Of a DNA stretch of 64,000 nucleotides, positions 43,851-56,249 are shown one piece after another. Made by a program: the position numbers and the translations under genes. Within the stretch, counting starts at the first letter, position 1. Each line of letters starts with the position of its first letter. Source of the stretch: Delphinapterus leucas (Eukaryota; Chordata; Mammalia; Artiodactyla; Monodontidae); contig NW_022098021.1 in assembly GCF_002288925.2 (NCBI RefSeq), forward strand, positions 2,891,974 through 2,955,973, written 5' to 3'. The notes under the pieces were generated by a model, which saw only the letters and a program-made list of their open reading frames with translations, was not told the origin of the DNA and ran no database searches.

Positions 43851-43987
43851 GCCGCAGTGACTGGACAGCTCCTGCCCCCAGTCCCTGCAGGACATCCCTC
43901 CCGTGAGCCGCCGAGCTGTCCCGTAGGCCCCCTGGCCGATCAGGGATCTCAAAGAAAACAGAGCCCCCCATTCAGCAAGCTCTCCGC

Positions 43988-43993
43988 TTTATT
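43988..43993 (-). terminator. Candidate minus-strand polyadenylation signal in the SPATA13 intron
   Basis: Plus-strand tttatt reads AATAAA on the minus strand, followed by G- and T-rich sequence (GGGGGGCTCTGTTTTCTTTG) about 20-40 nt on. It could end an intronic short transcript beginning near the alternative first exon, but no transcript evidence is available. Confidence 0.3.
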
Positions 43994-45332
43994 TTACGCT
44001 GGCACGTCACTTAAGGATGATTAAACATTGCGTTTGCATCACACACACATACACGCTTCGTACAGCGAGTACGTGAAAGACGGTCCAGGGAATACACCGA
44101 ACCAGTGGGAAAGAGAAGATTCGGGCCGAGCTGCCTCCTTCTTTCTCTTTACAGCCAGGCTCATCAAAGGCCGGCAGGGCTGGAGTGCGGGAGCCGGAGG
44201 GCACACGGGGAGGGGGTGCGGACCCCACGCAGCAGGCCTGACCAGCTGCGCATCCCAGCGACGGGAGAGCATCCGGCTCAGTGTGGAGGCTGCGTCCAGC
44301 CTCCCTTGGCCTCCGCACACTGGGAATGAGGACTGGGACCCGTGCCCGCCCCGGGAGCAGAGGAATGCGGAGGGCGGGCTCCATCAGGCCGGCTGCCCTG
44401 GAATAAACGCAGGCGCACACACACCCCTCCCCCGCCCAGGGTGAGGCCGGGCGGCCAGCACTCCTCCACGCCGGACAGTAGGACCACCGGCCACTCAAGT
44501 GACAAGCACAGCCACTTGGCAGGCAGGCCTGTGCTCTGAACGCAGGAATATCTGGGCTACTTCTTTTTCTTTTTCTAAATGTTTGTTAGTGAAGAGGCCA
44601 GAAGCAGGAGCCCTAATCACATCCCTGTCTGCTGTCGGCCTGCACAGAAAGCCAACCAAAACAAGGAGGAAGCACAAAATACACACTGCATTGCAAGGCC
44701 CAAGGCTGACTTCAGACTCACCTGTAAATCCCACTCATTTCAGCCTGAGCTACTGATGTAAGGCAAAAACAGCAACAAGACTTCTTTTTTTTTAAAGCAT
44801 CCTACTGCATCCATGTGTAGCAGTCAGCCAGAATTCTTTCTGTGAAGCATTTTTTCTCACTCCCTTTAAAGAATACACGGGTTCCAATTGATAACTTCCT
44901 AGTATCAGAGAACCATGTTTCTTTCACACTTAAATAGGAATTAGTCTAGCTGACAACACTCACAAAAACACTGACAAGCAGGTGGTATAAAGCACCATAC
45001 AGTAACTGAGTCTTGGGCAATAACACTTTCGCAAACAGTCGACAGTATTTTTCAAAAATCAATTCATACCCTTAGACCTCACACACCCCAAATTAGCAAG
45101 GAACACTGTTACGGACCCCAACAATAATCTCCTGTATAAAGAAATTTCATGTAACAGAAGCAAAAACTAGCGCAACAAAAACCAGATCCGTAACTCATAA
45201 CGGAGAGTCCACGTTTGATTCTTACTACTTTCTATTTCACACCAACGGCTGTGCTGTAACCCAAACCAGCTTCTCTGATTCACTGTGCCCATGCCTAGAA
45301 CTGCCCTCAGGAACCCGGGCCGGGACAAGTGA

Positions 45333-45336
45333 GCTT

Positions 45337-45370
<34 letters not shown>

Positions 45371-45371
45371 C
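45333..45371. repeat. (TC)n(AC)n microsatellite
   Basis: A tctctc run followed by acacac, about 100 bp downstream (in transcript direction) of the alternative SPATA13 first-exon donor. Confidence 0.9.
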
Positions 45372-45472
45372 CGACCGACAAGAAGCAGCAGAGAGAGCCC
45401 TGCAACTTGCAAGGACACAGAGGGGAATCGGCAACATGGCCAGACACAGGAGTCCATTCTCTGCACACGTAC

Positions 45473-45527
45473 CCAGGTGAAGGCTTTCCAGACTCCAGAA
45501 TCTTGCAATTTCCCCTCTAGCCACCAT
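45473..45527 (-). CDS. SPATA13: SPATA13 alternative first coding exon (18 residues)
   Basis: An ATG at 45527-45525 in good context (A at -3, G at +4) opens MVARGEIARFWSLESLHL and stops at a strong donor, G|GTACGT, after 55 nt. The exon ends in phase 1. Exon 34716-34852 begins TT TCT TCT, so the junction gives valine and continues in frame. I recall a human SPATA13 isoform with this N-terminus but cannot verify it. A consensus-like acceptor (TTTTCCAAACAG) lies at 45543-45532, so the exon may be spliced to a 5' noncoding exon rather than being a transcription start. This isoform keeps the APC-binding region but lacks the usual N-terminal extension. Confidence 0.75.
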
Positions 45528-45884
45528 CCTTCTGTTTGGAAAACGGCCGCGTTCAGAGCGGGGCTGGGGGGTGACTGTGCATCACGGAGACTCGCACAGG
45601 CTCTGGCTGAGGAGACGACAGAATCGCTTATTCACTACTGACGCCTGTGTCTGCCCGGCCAGAGCCTCACTGCTCACAGCGCCCGCCCATGGGCGGCTGA
45701 GGTTACAGCCTCAGACTGGACGGCGGGGAGGAAAGCCTAAACGCAGGCCAGACGGCCACCCAGGAAACCAGGCACCACATCTGCCTACCAGGGGCCCCGG
45801 AGAGCCTCCGATGACGGTGGGAGAAAGGCTGCTCTTCATTACAATCCCAAAGCCTGAGGCAGACCCGAAGAGAGCTTTCAAGAT

Positions 45885-46075
45885 GTAAGCTATTACACAC
45901 AGGATGGACAAACAACCAGCTCCTACAGTGAACTATATTCACTACCCTTTGATAAAGCATAATAGAAAAGAATACTTTAAAAGAATGTATGTATATGTAT
46001 AACTGAATCACTTTGCTGTACAGCAGAAACTGACAACACTGTCAATCAACTGTACTTCAATTAAAAAAAATAAAG
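45885..46075 (+). mobile_element. LINE-1 3' end
   Basis: 'tattacacacaggatggaca', 'gtatatgtataactgaatca', 'ctttgctgtacagcagaaac' and the A-rich aattaaaaaaaataaag tail match the copy at 190-445. Confidence 0.85.
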
Positions 46076-47133
46076 GGGTGGGCTCAGAAGAAAAAAAGAA
46101 GGAACCTATTTCCTGGGGGAAGAAGCAGAGGTCGCTAGGTTCAAACCTGGAGTTGGGATTTCACGCTAAGGCATGACAAAAATTTCAGTTGTGATATTAC
46201 ACTGTTAACTGCAAATCTGTGAACTCATTTTAAAAGTGGGATTTGTTTAAAAACATGTGTAAATATGTGTGTACCTTCTATGCTGTGACAATGATGTGCA
46301 TATCTTTTGCTATATAGAGTATCTGTTCTCTATAATGAAGAGAATTGTCTTTTTTTAAGAGGCTCTCTCTAGCTGACACGGGCTATTTATTTCCTGTTTA
46401 CTTTTTCCCAGTTACCTACAACAAGCAAGTCATATTGTGAAACGACACCTATTAACAAACAGCTTCCTTCAATTTCCTCACAACACTGAAGATGCTGACT
46501 TTTTAAGTTAACGAGCAAGGAGACGGTATACACAGAGTAGGGATCACATGGTCGTCCCCCAGTAAATGGCTAAAAACTGAGCCCGTGAGTGCGTGCCGGC
46601 TCTGGGGTGATGGGCGCCCTGGCATCACTCCACCAGTTCAAACCTCCAGGGGCTCCGTGTCTGGTCTGTACAGTGGGGACAACCAGGCTCTGACAGTGCT
46701 CTCAGGGTTCCTGAGAACGTATCACCAAGTTTAGAACAATGCGGGCACTTTCTTGGGGATTAATGAACAGGACAGATCACGCGGCAGCTACTCTGACAAA
46801 CCTCAGGTCCGTTGACCACGCTCAGTGGGCAAAGCTGCACGATCGGTGACGTCACCCACGCCGACCACGTGCTTTATCATAGGCTTTTCTCATCTTCAAC
46901 TATTTGTGGCTGTTTCTATTGATTTGGTGCATCAGACCTTTAAATCCAGCGAAGGCTTCAATAAACCACAACAAAGGCGAAACCTGCGAGCACACATACA
47001 CCACTCACAAAACCGGAAAACCGGATCGGCTTCGAATCTACCCCTTGCAAGTATTTTTAAACGATTGAAAAGAGGAGAATTTTTAAAAATGATGAATAGA
47101 CAGTTCATTCAATAGGGGCACACCTATTCTTTC

Positions 47134-47190
47134 TTTCTTCCTTCCTTTCTTCCTTTCTCCCTCCCTCCCTCTCCCGCCCTCTCCCCCCGA

Positions 47191-47235
<45 letters not shown>
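47134..47235. repeat. Compound (TTCC)n / CT-rich / (TG)n(TA)n / poly-T microsatellite
   Basis: ttcttcctt units grade into ccctcccctc, then tgtgtgtg, tatatata and poly-T, which is the tail of the SINE at 47219. Confidence 0.9.
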
Positions 47236-47236
<1 letters not shown>

Positions 47237-47328
47237 GGCCGCACTGCAAGACATGTGGGATCTCAGTCCCTGACCCCCTGCAGTGTAAGCATGGTGTCTC
47301 AACCACTGGACCCACCAGGGGATTCCCA
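47219..47328 (-). mobile_element. tRNA-derived SINE (CHR-1-like, diverged)
   Basis: Reverse-oriented: poly-T, 'ggccgcactgcaagacatgt', 'gggatctcagtccctgaccc', 'gcagtgtaagcatggtgtct', 'caaccactggacccaccagg'. Confidence 0.75.
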
Positions 47329-48999
47329 GGGCATATCTATTCTTATTAAAGGCAGTGCTTCATTAAATGACAGACTCAAAAGATTCCTTGAAATTGTTTT
47401 TCAGGGCAGACCACTCTCTGTGAGGTAAAGTTTCCTATATCCCATGTGGAATACTAGTATAATATGGTCCATGAAGTGTCTGAAAACCACTGAACACTGT
47501 ACCTACTTCCTGGAAATCCAGAGGATACGTCAGTCCCCACAGGCTACAAATCCAGATCGTGCCATCTGTGTCACCTTGTTTAACACAGAATTTCCCATAA
47601 GGCCACAAAACTCTCTGTTCACGATAACACGTTATTACTGCCCCAAAGGGTGCGGTCCAGGGACCAGCGGCGCCGGGTGACTGGAGAGCGGGTCCCTGGT
47701 GGGGAGTGAAGACTGCAGACCCCACCGGCCTGTGGAATCACAGCCTGACTTTAACCAGACCCAGGGATCTGGGATCAGAGGCACACTCAGGCTTGAGAAG
47801 TGTTAATTCAGAAACAAAGGAAGACCATGGAATGCAAGGGTGGACCTGGTTTTCATTAGAATGAACAAGTGAAACGCTGAATACTGAGACACAAAGCAGT
47901 GAAGCGGGAATTAATTCTGATGAGCATCTTTTCTAACAAAGCTTAAAATCCAGCAGGAGGCAAATAAAATCCAGAGTGTTTTCATTTTCTTCAATTTTTT
48001 TTCTGGTTAAAGTTGCAAGTTTTCAAAAAGAAGAAGCTCTCTTGGCCACGTTTCCTTGGTATTGTCTTAACTTGGTTCTACGGCTCACTTTCACTTTCCC
48101 TGGGCAGCTGGTACAAAGGGCAGCTTCTGTTTCCCAAGGACTTTTTCTAAATCCAGAGATGGGGTCAGGGTGCTAGATTAAGGTCCTTGGGATTTCAGGA
48201 TCTTAAACCAAAGGCATTCACTAAGTAAACTTACTTTACTGCACACTCAAAACAAACATAAAGATAAAAAGAAGGAAAAAAGTAAATAAACAAACAAAAA
48301 CTGCACTGAATTCAGTGGGGCAACTTCTCAAAGGAAGATGACCCAAAAAATGCTTCCAAGGTATTTTTGGAAGAAGCTACAGAGAAGGTTAGAGTTTTAG
48401 GTCTGGAAAGTTCTTTAGTGATTAGAGGCTATATTTACCAGATCAATAAGAATACTGCAACAAAGACCTTAAGCATAGTGGAAGGAAGTCTTAACCTCCT
48501 CCACCCCCCCCAAAACCCTCCATCCCCCCAACCCCTCCACCCCCCGCCAACACATGAATCTATTCTCCTTGGATAAGATGCTGCTATGTGGTCAAGACTA
48601 AGCTGTCACGAACCTTGACTACTGGTACCACGAAAAGAATTCAGCAAGGGATTAAGTCCCACGGGCAAGTGGAGAAATCCAAATTATACATTAATATCAA
48701 ATATTTAGAAATCAGAGATGATAAAAGTCAGAATCACGCGGGATGTTATGATCATTTTTACTCTACAGTAAGGCTATTTTCGGCCCAGTGGCCCTAAGAC
48801 CCCTACATAGTTACATCCATACGTATGGAAAAGGAGGCTGCTGGCGAGGTAAGTTAGCAGTGGAACCTCCAACTCAAACCAGTACTCATCCCTCCACCTG
48901 CCCAGGACTGGTTCTTGAGATGAGCAGGTGGTCGTTAAGGTTCTATTTAGCTCTGAATTTTTGGTACCTTCTTAAGTACAATACGGTACAGGTTTTCTT

Positions 49000-49302
49000 T
49001 TTCTTTTTTTTCCTTTGGCTGTGTTGGGTCTTCATTGCTGTGCCCAGGCTTTCTCTAGTTGCGGCGAGCAGAGGCTACTCTTCGTTGCGGTGAGCGGGCT
49101 TCTCATCGCGGTGGCTTTTCTTGTTGTGGAGCACAGGCTCTAGGCACGTGGGCTTCAGTAGTTGTGGCTCGCGGGCTCAGTAGTTGTGGTGCGTGGGCTT
49201 AGTTGCTCCGCGGCATGTGGGATCCTCCCGGACCAGGGCTCGAACCCGTGTCCCCTGCATTGGCAGGTGGATTCTTAACCACTGCGCCACCAGGGAAGTC
49301 CA
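49000..49302 (-). mobile_element. tRNA-derived SINE (long CHR type) with perfect target-site duplication
   Basis: Reverse-oriented SINE ending '...ccaccagggaagtcca'. A perfect 15-bp repeat, ggtacaggttttctt, flanks it at 48985-48999 and 49303-49317. Confidence 0.95.
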
Positions 49303-50994
49303 GGTACAGGTTTTCTTACATGGCCACCTTCTGATATTGGGCAGAAAGATCACCAGCACTGGATATCTACTCAGCAACAAACGTTTCCCAGCTGTTGCTG
49401 CTTCACCAAAGCTGCAGCCTCCCTGCATGGTTCAGAGATGTCCTTAACCTGGGAAGATTCTAGAACTTCCCCTCTTTTCTAGGCTTGGGTAAGGCCCCAT
49501 TACCAAGAGCTACAGGACAGACACAGGGCGGCAGGCGGCCCCGAGGACAGTCATGCTGTTCTCCGGCCCAGCACTACTGCCAATTTCAGAAAATGAGCTC
49601 AAGGTTGGGTGCACGTCAGAACCGAGGAAGCCCCTGCCCTCGGCTGGACTGAGCCCCAGCCCAGACCCCCACCTGAGCAACAACGTCCCAGAATCAAGAG
49701 GAACACAGCGAGGGTTCTGAGTACACTCCCCCGCTGTCCCCGTTGCTGACACAGGGCTGCAGTTCCCAAAGCTGCAGTGGGGGCATTTCTGAACAGGAAG
49801 TAATCAGCTACATTTGCCATCAGTTACTCAGACCCACATTCCCTTGTCTATTAGCATAAACAATGGAGTATCCAGAGGGACGCCTTTATTCTAAATGGAT
49901 TAAAGACAAACATTAGTACTAATCTACAGGTCACAGTTATGCCATTTCCCAGAGGAACGTAAGAAAACACCACCAGAGGCAGTCAACACAACACATAACG
50001 TTTTCTAGCACATACAGACGTAGAACTGTAGATCCCGTTTCGGTAAGCTGCCTGCCCGAGGATGGCTAAGGTAGGCTCCATTTAGGTCTTCCTGAAACAG
50101 CGTTCAGCAGCCAGCCTCCTGAACGCAGCGGGGAGGCCCCATCACTTAGACACAGGAAACAGAGCGGGGGAAACACGAACAAGCCGTTGAGAACCAAAGG
50201 CAGAGGATGAAGAGGTGTGTCTTCAAAGCTATTGCTCTTTCACCCGAGGTACCGTGTGCCTATCCACCCTAACTGATGGAAGATGTGCTCTCAATGCCTT
50301 AGTGAACCCTCCCATCTACCCCACCCCATGCCCCCCACTCCAAAACCACCCCAAACAAGACAGTGGTCCTGGGCTCTGACTACAACTTTTACACTAATTC
50401 AGAAACAGATACAAAATTGTCCTTTAAACGATAAGGTGCCATCTCTATGTTAAGACGGAAGCCTTTCCTGTCTTCTGTAAACAACCATGTGGGGTTTCCA
50501 TCCTTCAAGGCCTGGGACACATTTCACTTCTTTTCTGTATTTATTTGTCTTTGGATCCTTAGGATATGGTTCAAACATAACAAGAGCAAAACAAGATAAT
50601 GGATGAATTTCACTTTTTTCTTTGTTGTAATCAAAGGCAACTATTAGGGTGTGGACTTAAAAACTGACACATGGGTAAACTTCTGTGCACATAAATGAAA
50701 TAACTTTGTGCTCTGTTCCTGCAAAAGCACAGTGCCTGGGAGACAGCAAGTGGAACGGATCAATGGGGGCTTTGGGGTCTGTCTGACCTGCTTTGATCGC
50801 TGGCTTCACTATCTAGGACTTAGATCTCGATTAGCGAGCGAGTAAAAAGCATGGCATGTTTTTAAGCCTCAGATTCGGAATGTCCCCAAGACCAGTGACA
50901 CGAGCGGAGGCTGGGTGCTTGGTGGTGGTTTGCTCCATGTTCAGTTCTCTTGCTCTCCTTCCCCTGACTTTTAATGTTCTTTCTTTTCCTTTTT

Positions 50995-51165
50995 TTTTTT
51001 AATTTATTTTATTGACGTATGGTTGATTTACAACGTTGTGTTAGTTTCAGGTGTACGGCAAAGTGATTCAATTGTACATGTATATATAAATATTTTCTTT
51101 TTCATATTCTTTTCCATTACGGTTTATTATAGGATACTGAATATGATTCCCTGCTCTTTTCCTTC
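50995..51165 (-). mobile_element. LINE-1 3' end
   Basis: Reverse L1 end: 'atttattttattgacgtatg', 'gttgatttacaacgttgtgt', 'tagtttcaggtgtacggcaa', 'agtgattcaattgtacatgt', 'tattataggatactgaatat'. Confidence 0.85.
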
Positions 51166-52349
51166 TAAAAAATCCAATTTCTTAGACTTGGCATTAGACA
51201 CATGCTATTTTGAAAACTTTTTAAACTCTGTAGTTTAGAATGATTGGAACAAATACACATCTTAGAATCGAGAAGCTTTTAAATGTTAGAAGATGAGAAT
51301 TTCAAGAGTTTGCTGGAAAAACGTTAAAGAAACATTATGATGTTTTTCTGAGACAGGAACTAGAACACTGTGTTCCTTTAAAAAAAAAACAACCAACGCT
51401 TGATTCTGGGCACGGATAAGGCTGAGACAGCAGCTAAGCGCTGCTGAAGCCCACACACCTCTCAGACATGCAGGCCTGCGGTCTAAGGCCCTGGTGTCTG
51501 TATCTGCAGGGCCTGTGCCTGCAGAGAGAACCCTTTCCTGGCTCTAAATCGGTCTGACCATGGAGTCCACGTGGTCTCACGGCGTGGTCAGCAGGGAGAG
51601 ATTTTAGCCAGGACGGTGTCAGGAGGCAGGAAGACACCCGCCTAAAGACAAGAGAACAGAATCATCTTGTTTCACCGATATATACACCCAGCACCCGCCA
51701 TCACTGGCAGGAGAGCGTGAAGCGGGCTGGAGATGGGAGAGCTCCAGACCCGACGCACGTACACACCTGACCATCAGGGCTCGATGTCACCGACCCTTCA
51801 ACCAGCCTCCCGAGAGCTCCGCTACGATCACCCTCCACAGGTCCTGAGCAAGGATGATCCGACTAAATATTTTCTCTCTGATTCATCATTGAAAGAAAAC
51901 TTTGGAAAAGCAGACGCAGAAAGAGCTCATTCAAACAATAAGAGATCAGACAAGGTTTGGTTAAAATAATCTCAAGGCATCACACACACCCTTCAACACC
52001 TGCCATTCCTTTTCTTTTCTTCTTTCCTTTTAACAAAAAGTTGAGAGGCGTCTCTGGGTGATACGATCAAGAGAGTCAACAGAAAACATTCATTCGAGTT
52101 ACCTTCTTTTTTCCTATAACCTGAGTGTTTGCATTTTAGATCAGTTTAACCTATTTTTGGATAATAATTAAACAGAATATTGTTCCATATGGACTCCTGG
52201 TGCCCTAGGGCCTTACCTATCAGATTAAGTGACTTGTCAAAGGTTAAACTGCTTGTTAGCGCAGCTGAGTTAGGAACTCAGAACTCTGGTTGCGAACACA
52301 GCTCACCATTCATCACTATCCTTGTCCCTAGGACAATCAGTGCTTCTCT

Positions 52350-52530
52350 TTAGGTCTCTGTAATAATTTACTGCACACTTACTGTGTATCAGGTCACTCT
52401 CACCCATCTGTGGGATGGACAACAGTAATATTTCCTATTACAGACGAGGACATTAAGACTTCGAGGTTAAATAACTTGCCAAGGTCACATGGCTAGTCAA
52501 TAGATGACTGGGACTCCACTGTTTTTTTGA
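52350..52530 (+). repeat. MIR element
   Basis: 'ttactgcacacttactgtgt', 'attacagacgaggacattaa', 'taaataacttgccaaggtca', 'catggctagtcaatagatga' is the standard forward MIR order. Confidence 0.85.
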
Positions 52531-53345
52531 CCCAAACGCTGGTTCATAAGAAAATTAACTTTCATAACAATTATTAGAATAGAACAACGCCAGAATAACA
52601 AATTAGAAGTAGGATCAACGACAACAAAAAACTAAGGCAAAGGGAAGAAACCTATATTCTTTGTCTTGACCAAGTAAAAAATAAAATTAAAGTCTTAATG
52701 AAGTTATTAACTTCATTGCAAGACTTTAAAAAAATATGCTTCAGTAATGTCTTACAATTTATTTAATTAAAAAAATCAGAGTTGAAATGGCATAAACCCT
52801 TATGATTAAACTGCCCCCAGTTCCTTCATGTTGGGGTTAGAACAGAACTCTAGATCAAGGAATGGAACTTTCTGGTGTATATTTAACAGACTATTTCAAA
52901 AATATTTAGTACAAATGAACATTCACACAGTCAGTTAACGAGCTTTCAGATATGGTAATGTAAAGCCGAAATAGTTTTTTTAATATGATAGCAGAACGGT
53001 TTTTAATTAGCCCTAGCACTTATGGGAAATTTTTGGCTATCAAATCAGAAAACCAACACCAATAAACAAAATCGATAAAATCCCTTCACACTCACACATA
53101 AGGTCTGGACTCCCCGCACAGTCTTGCAGACACCCTCCCGCATCCTGGCTCTGCCCGCTCACTGAACTGAAACCGCTTTTCTCAAAACCCACAAGTTCCT
53201 AATTGCTGCTGGAGCCATGCGTATGGTTCAGAGCATCCGACTTGGCCCTGGGCACAGGTGACATCATAACCACCAGCTCCCCGGAGCCCAGCATCCTTGG
53301 ACATCTGGACACCCCTCACCTGTCTGGCTACTCCTTTTCTTTCTT

Positions 53346-53709
53346 TTTTTTTTTTTTTTTTAAAAAACAGGGTCACAGATTTATTTATTTATTTTGGCTG
53401 CATTGGGTCTTTGTTGCTGTGCACGGCTTTCTCTAGATGCGGTGAGCGGGTAGCTCCTTTGTTGCGGTGCACGGGCATGGGCTTCTCCTTGCGGCGGCTT
53501 CTCTTTGTTGTGGAGCATGGACTTTAGGTGCGTGAGCTACAGTAGTTACGGCACGCGGGCTATGGTAGTTGTGGCACACGGGCTCAGTAGTTGTGGCGCA
53601 CAGGCTTAGTTGCTCCGCAGCATGTGGGATCTTCCCGGGCCAGGGCTCGAACCCATGTCTCCTGCATTGGCAGGCGGATTCTTAACCACTCTGCCACCAG
53701 GGAAGCCCC
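53346..53709 (-). mobile_element. tRNA-derived SINE (long CHR type)
   Basis: Reverse-oriented: poly-T, an atttatttattt tail, 'ggctgcattgggtctttgtt', multiple 'agtagttgtggc' blocks, ending 'ccaccagggaagccc'. An imperfect repeat (actccttttct / actccctttct) flanks it. Confidence 0.92.
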
Positions 53710-54189
53710 ACTCCCTTTCTATCTTCTTTGTGGATTCCTTTCTTTACTGGCTCCCAAATGCTGACCCTCTTTTCTCACTCCACACACACCCTGGATGGTA
53801 CCCCTCCCTGCATCAGCTTTGAGAGCCAATCACTTGCTGTTGACTCCCCAGTTTCCCCGCTAGCCTGGGCCACCTCCTCATGAGACCCTCATGGTGAAGG
53901 CCAGGGGATAAGATCTCCACCTAGCTGTCCCACCTGCACCTCCAACTTCAATGCCTGGAACAGACCCAAGCCCCCCACTCGTGTGCTTTTCTCCTATGCT
54001 CCCCCCATCACAGGGGCACCGGGGTGTCTGCCCCCCAAACATCCGGACAATTGTTCCACCTCCACGTCTTCATTTTTCCAGGAGAACCGTCGTGTTTCTA
54101 GTTCAGGGCTCTGCCCACTGACTGTCTCCTCTGTCCCCAGGCAGGTCCACAATCTAGCCAGTGACATCACCAAAATGCAAACCTGACCA

Positions 54190-54400
54190 TCCTACTCCAC
54201 TTAAAACCCTGCTGCGGCTCCTAGTTGCCCCCAGGATAAAGTCTGACCTCCTTCACAGGAGGCCCTGAATGGGCAGGCTCTATCTGACCTCTGGTAGTCT
54301 GATCCCTCGTCTAGACCCGCCTCTCAACCCTGCCCCTCAGCTCATCTCGCTACAGCCTCAGGGGCTGCTGCAAGGCCCTCCCACCAGGTAGTCCGGCTGC
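54190..54400 (+). repeat. LINE-2 fragment
   Basis: 'cttaaaaccctgctgcggct', 'cctagttgcccccaggataa', 'agtctgacctccttcacagg', 'aggccctgaatgggcaggct' are characteristic L2 text. Confidence 0.75.
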
Positions 54401-55074
54401 CTGAAAGGCCCAAGTCAAAAACATGACACACGCATCATGCCCAGAACACCTCAACTTCAACGTACAAAGGTGCAGCTGATTCACCTCTGTTATCATCAAG
54501 GACCAGAGGTCTCCCCCTGTGATCATGGGACAGGGATTCTGCATGTCACACCCATGAGGTGTCAACTACGATCACCAGTTCTGGATGCTTTAAAGTAATG
54601 ACCAGAAGCGTTCTGAGCACAGATTCCCTGATTTTTCCATGTTTTACAGCTCTCAATTTTTATCTGACTGAAAATAATTTTTTAGCAATTCACCTTGATT
54701 AAGCCTCTTCAAAGTGTTTAGTTTTCATAAATATGAATCTCTTTTGAGTCTCATATTTATATTTCATTCGCTTATGGAGCTGAACTAGTTCCGTGACTAC
54801 AGTAATGACTACAGCTGCCAGAGCTAGCTTGGAGCCATGCCCTTGACTCCCAAGAAGGACACAACTCCACCCATGAGAGTGGCATAGAGGGTGCCGTCCC
54901 CCCAAGCGAGCCCTGGGCAGGTGCAGGCCTTGTCCGCACCAAGGACACTTCCATCTGATGAGCGCATGGCTGGGTTAAGAAAGTTTCTGAGGGTGACCCA
55001 AACCTGGGTTTCTCAAGTTTCTCTCCTCTGGCTCTTACACTCCCCACATGCTGTTCCCCTGACATCTGGGACCG

Positions 55075-55536
55075 TTTGCTGCGAGGGCTTCAATGCTTGC
55101 ACCTGGACAAACCTCTCCTCCAGCAAGAAAATACAAAGAAACTATACGGCACTAAAAATAACTGCATGCATGTGCAGTTGGGACAAATTATGGACAAAAA
55201 GATACAAAAGACTAAAAAAACTCAACTGCCGCTTTTGAAGAGCCTGGAGCAATGGCAGGGCACTGCACATGCCCCCTGCCCTGAGCACCACCAAAGCGGT
55301 GGGCCAACTGCCTAAGCCACCCCTCCAGTGCTGGACACACCCCTACCCTCACCCCGTATAAGGGACCACCCCACCTCCCCCCGCCCCTCCGGGAATGAGG
55401 GAGCAAGGGTAACTGTTACTTGTTCTCAATCCCCCCTGCTGCAGCAGGGGCCCCAGTAAAGCCCTGCCTGAATTTCTCATCTGGCCTCTAATCAATGTCT
55501 ATTGATTAAGGAGGCCAAGAACCCTGGTCGGTATCA
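55075..55536 (+). mobile_element. Solo endogenous-retrovirus LTR (class I-like)
   Basis: The segment has an LTR-like order: a U3-like stretch with 'gagcctggagcaatggcagg', a TATA-type box (gtataagggacc, about 55357-55368), then 'gctgcagcaggggccccagtaaagccctgcctgaat'-type sequence with AGTAAA as a possible polyadenylation signal, and a U5-like end '...accctggtcggtatca'. No adjacent gag, pol or env was recognised, so it is probably a solo LTR. The left boundary is uncertain; the right end near 55536 fits the CA terminus. Confidence 0.65.
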
Positions 55537-55544
55537 CTCCCAGC

Positions 55545-55765
55545 CTGGAATACACCTTCTCTCAACAACACACTTCATCTAACTCCAGCTCAGCCTTCAA
55601 GTCTCAGCTTTGACATCATTTTCTGGGGAAAGCCTGGGGACTCCCCAGACGGGATCTGCCTGCTCTGCGGTTACACTCACCTCCTTTGCTGTTGTAGTGT
55701 CCTTCCGGGTCTGGACACCAGCTGGGAGGTTCCATGAGCTCAGTCTCTGGCTTCTGGGAGCAGCC
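55545..55765 (+). repeat. LINE-2-like fragment
   Basis: 'ctccagctcagccttcaagt', 'ctcagctttgacatcatttt', 'ctggggaaagcctggggact' resemble L2 sequence. Boundaries approximate. Confidence 0.5.
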
Positions 55766-56249
55766 AGCCTCCACAAAGTGCCTCACTTATCATAGGGCTC
55801 ATACTGATATATACATATGTGTTACACAACAGGTGTATGTGTTCAGTGGATCAATACAAATGAGGTGTCTCCTAACCCAAGAGCATACTGAAAGCTCAAG
55901 TCAGAAAGGTTTCCGCGCACCTTGGACGCGTCCTGAAATGCCACTGTTTGACTATGTCCTAATGGCACGTCCTACATCATTTCCTAATGAGGTTGGATAA
56001 ACTGGCCTTTACAACCAATACTAGTTCCTAAATGCAGGAAAGTAAATAAGCACATACATAAGGAGATCTCTCCGTGGCTGAGAAAATACATCTCTGCACA
56101 AAACCAAACAGAGCGACTGGAAGTTGCGGGCGGGGAAGGATATCCCGAGTGATAACCTCAGTTGCCCTTTGAAACTACTGGGCTTTAAAGACAGTGGACC
56201 GTCTTGACACATGCCTTTTTCCCGTAGACAAACCAGCCTGAAAGCTGTG

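Larger units (their letters stand above)
34926..45472 (-). other. SPATA13: SPATA13 intron between the alternative first exon and the APC-binding exon
   Basis: A 10.6-kb intron holding MIR, L2, an old L1, a composite SINE, a CpG-richer patch at about 36030-36200, and small microsatellites. A minus-strand AATAAA with a G/T-rich follow-on at about 43990 could end a short transcript, but no coding exon is recognised. Confidence 0.6.
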
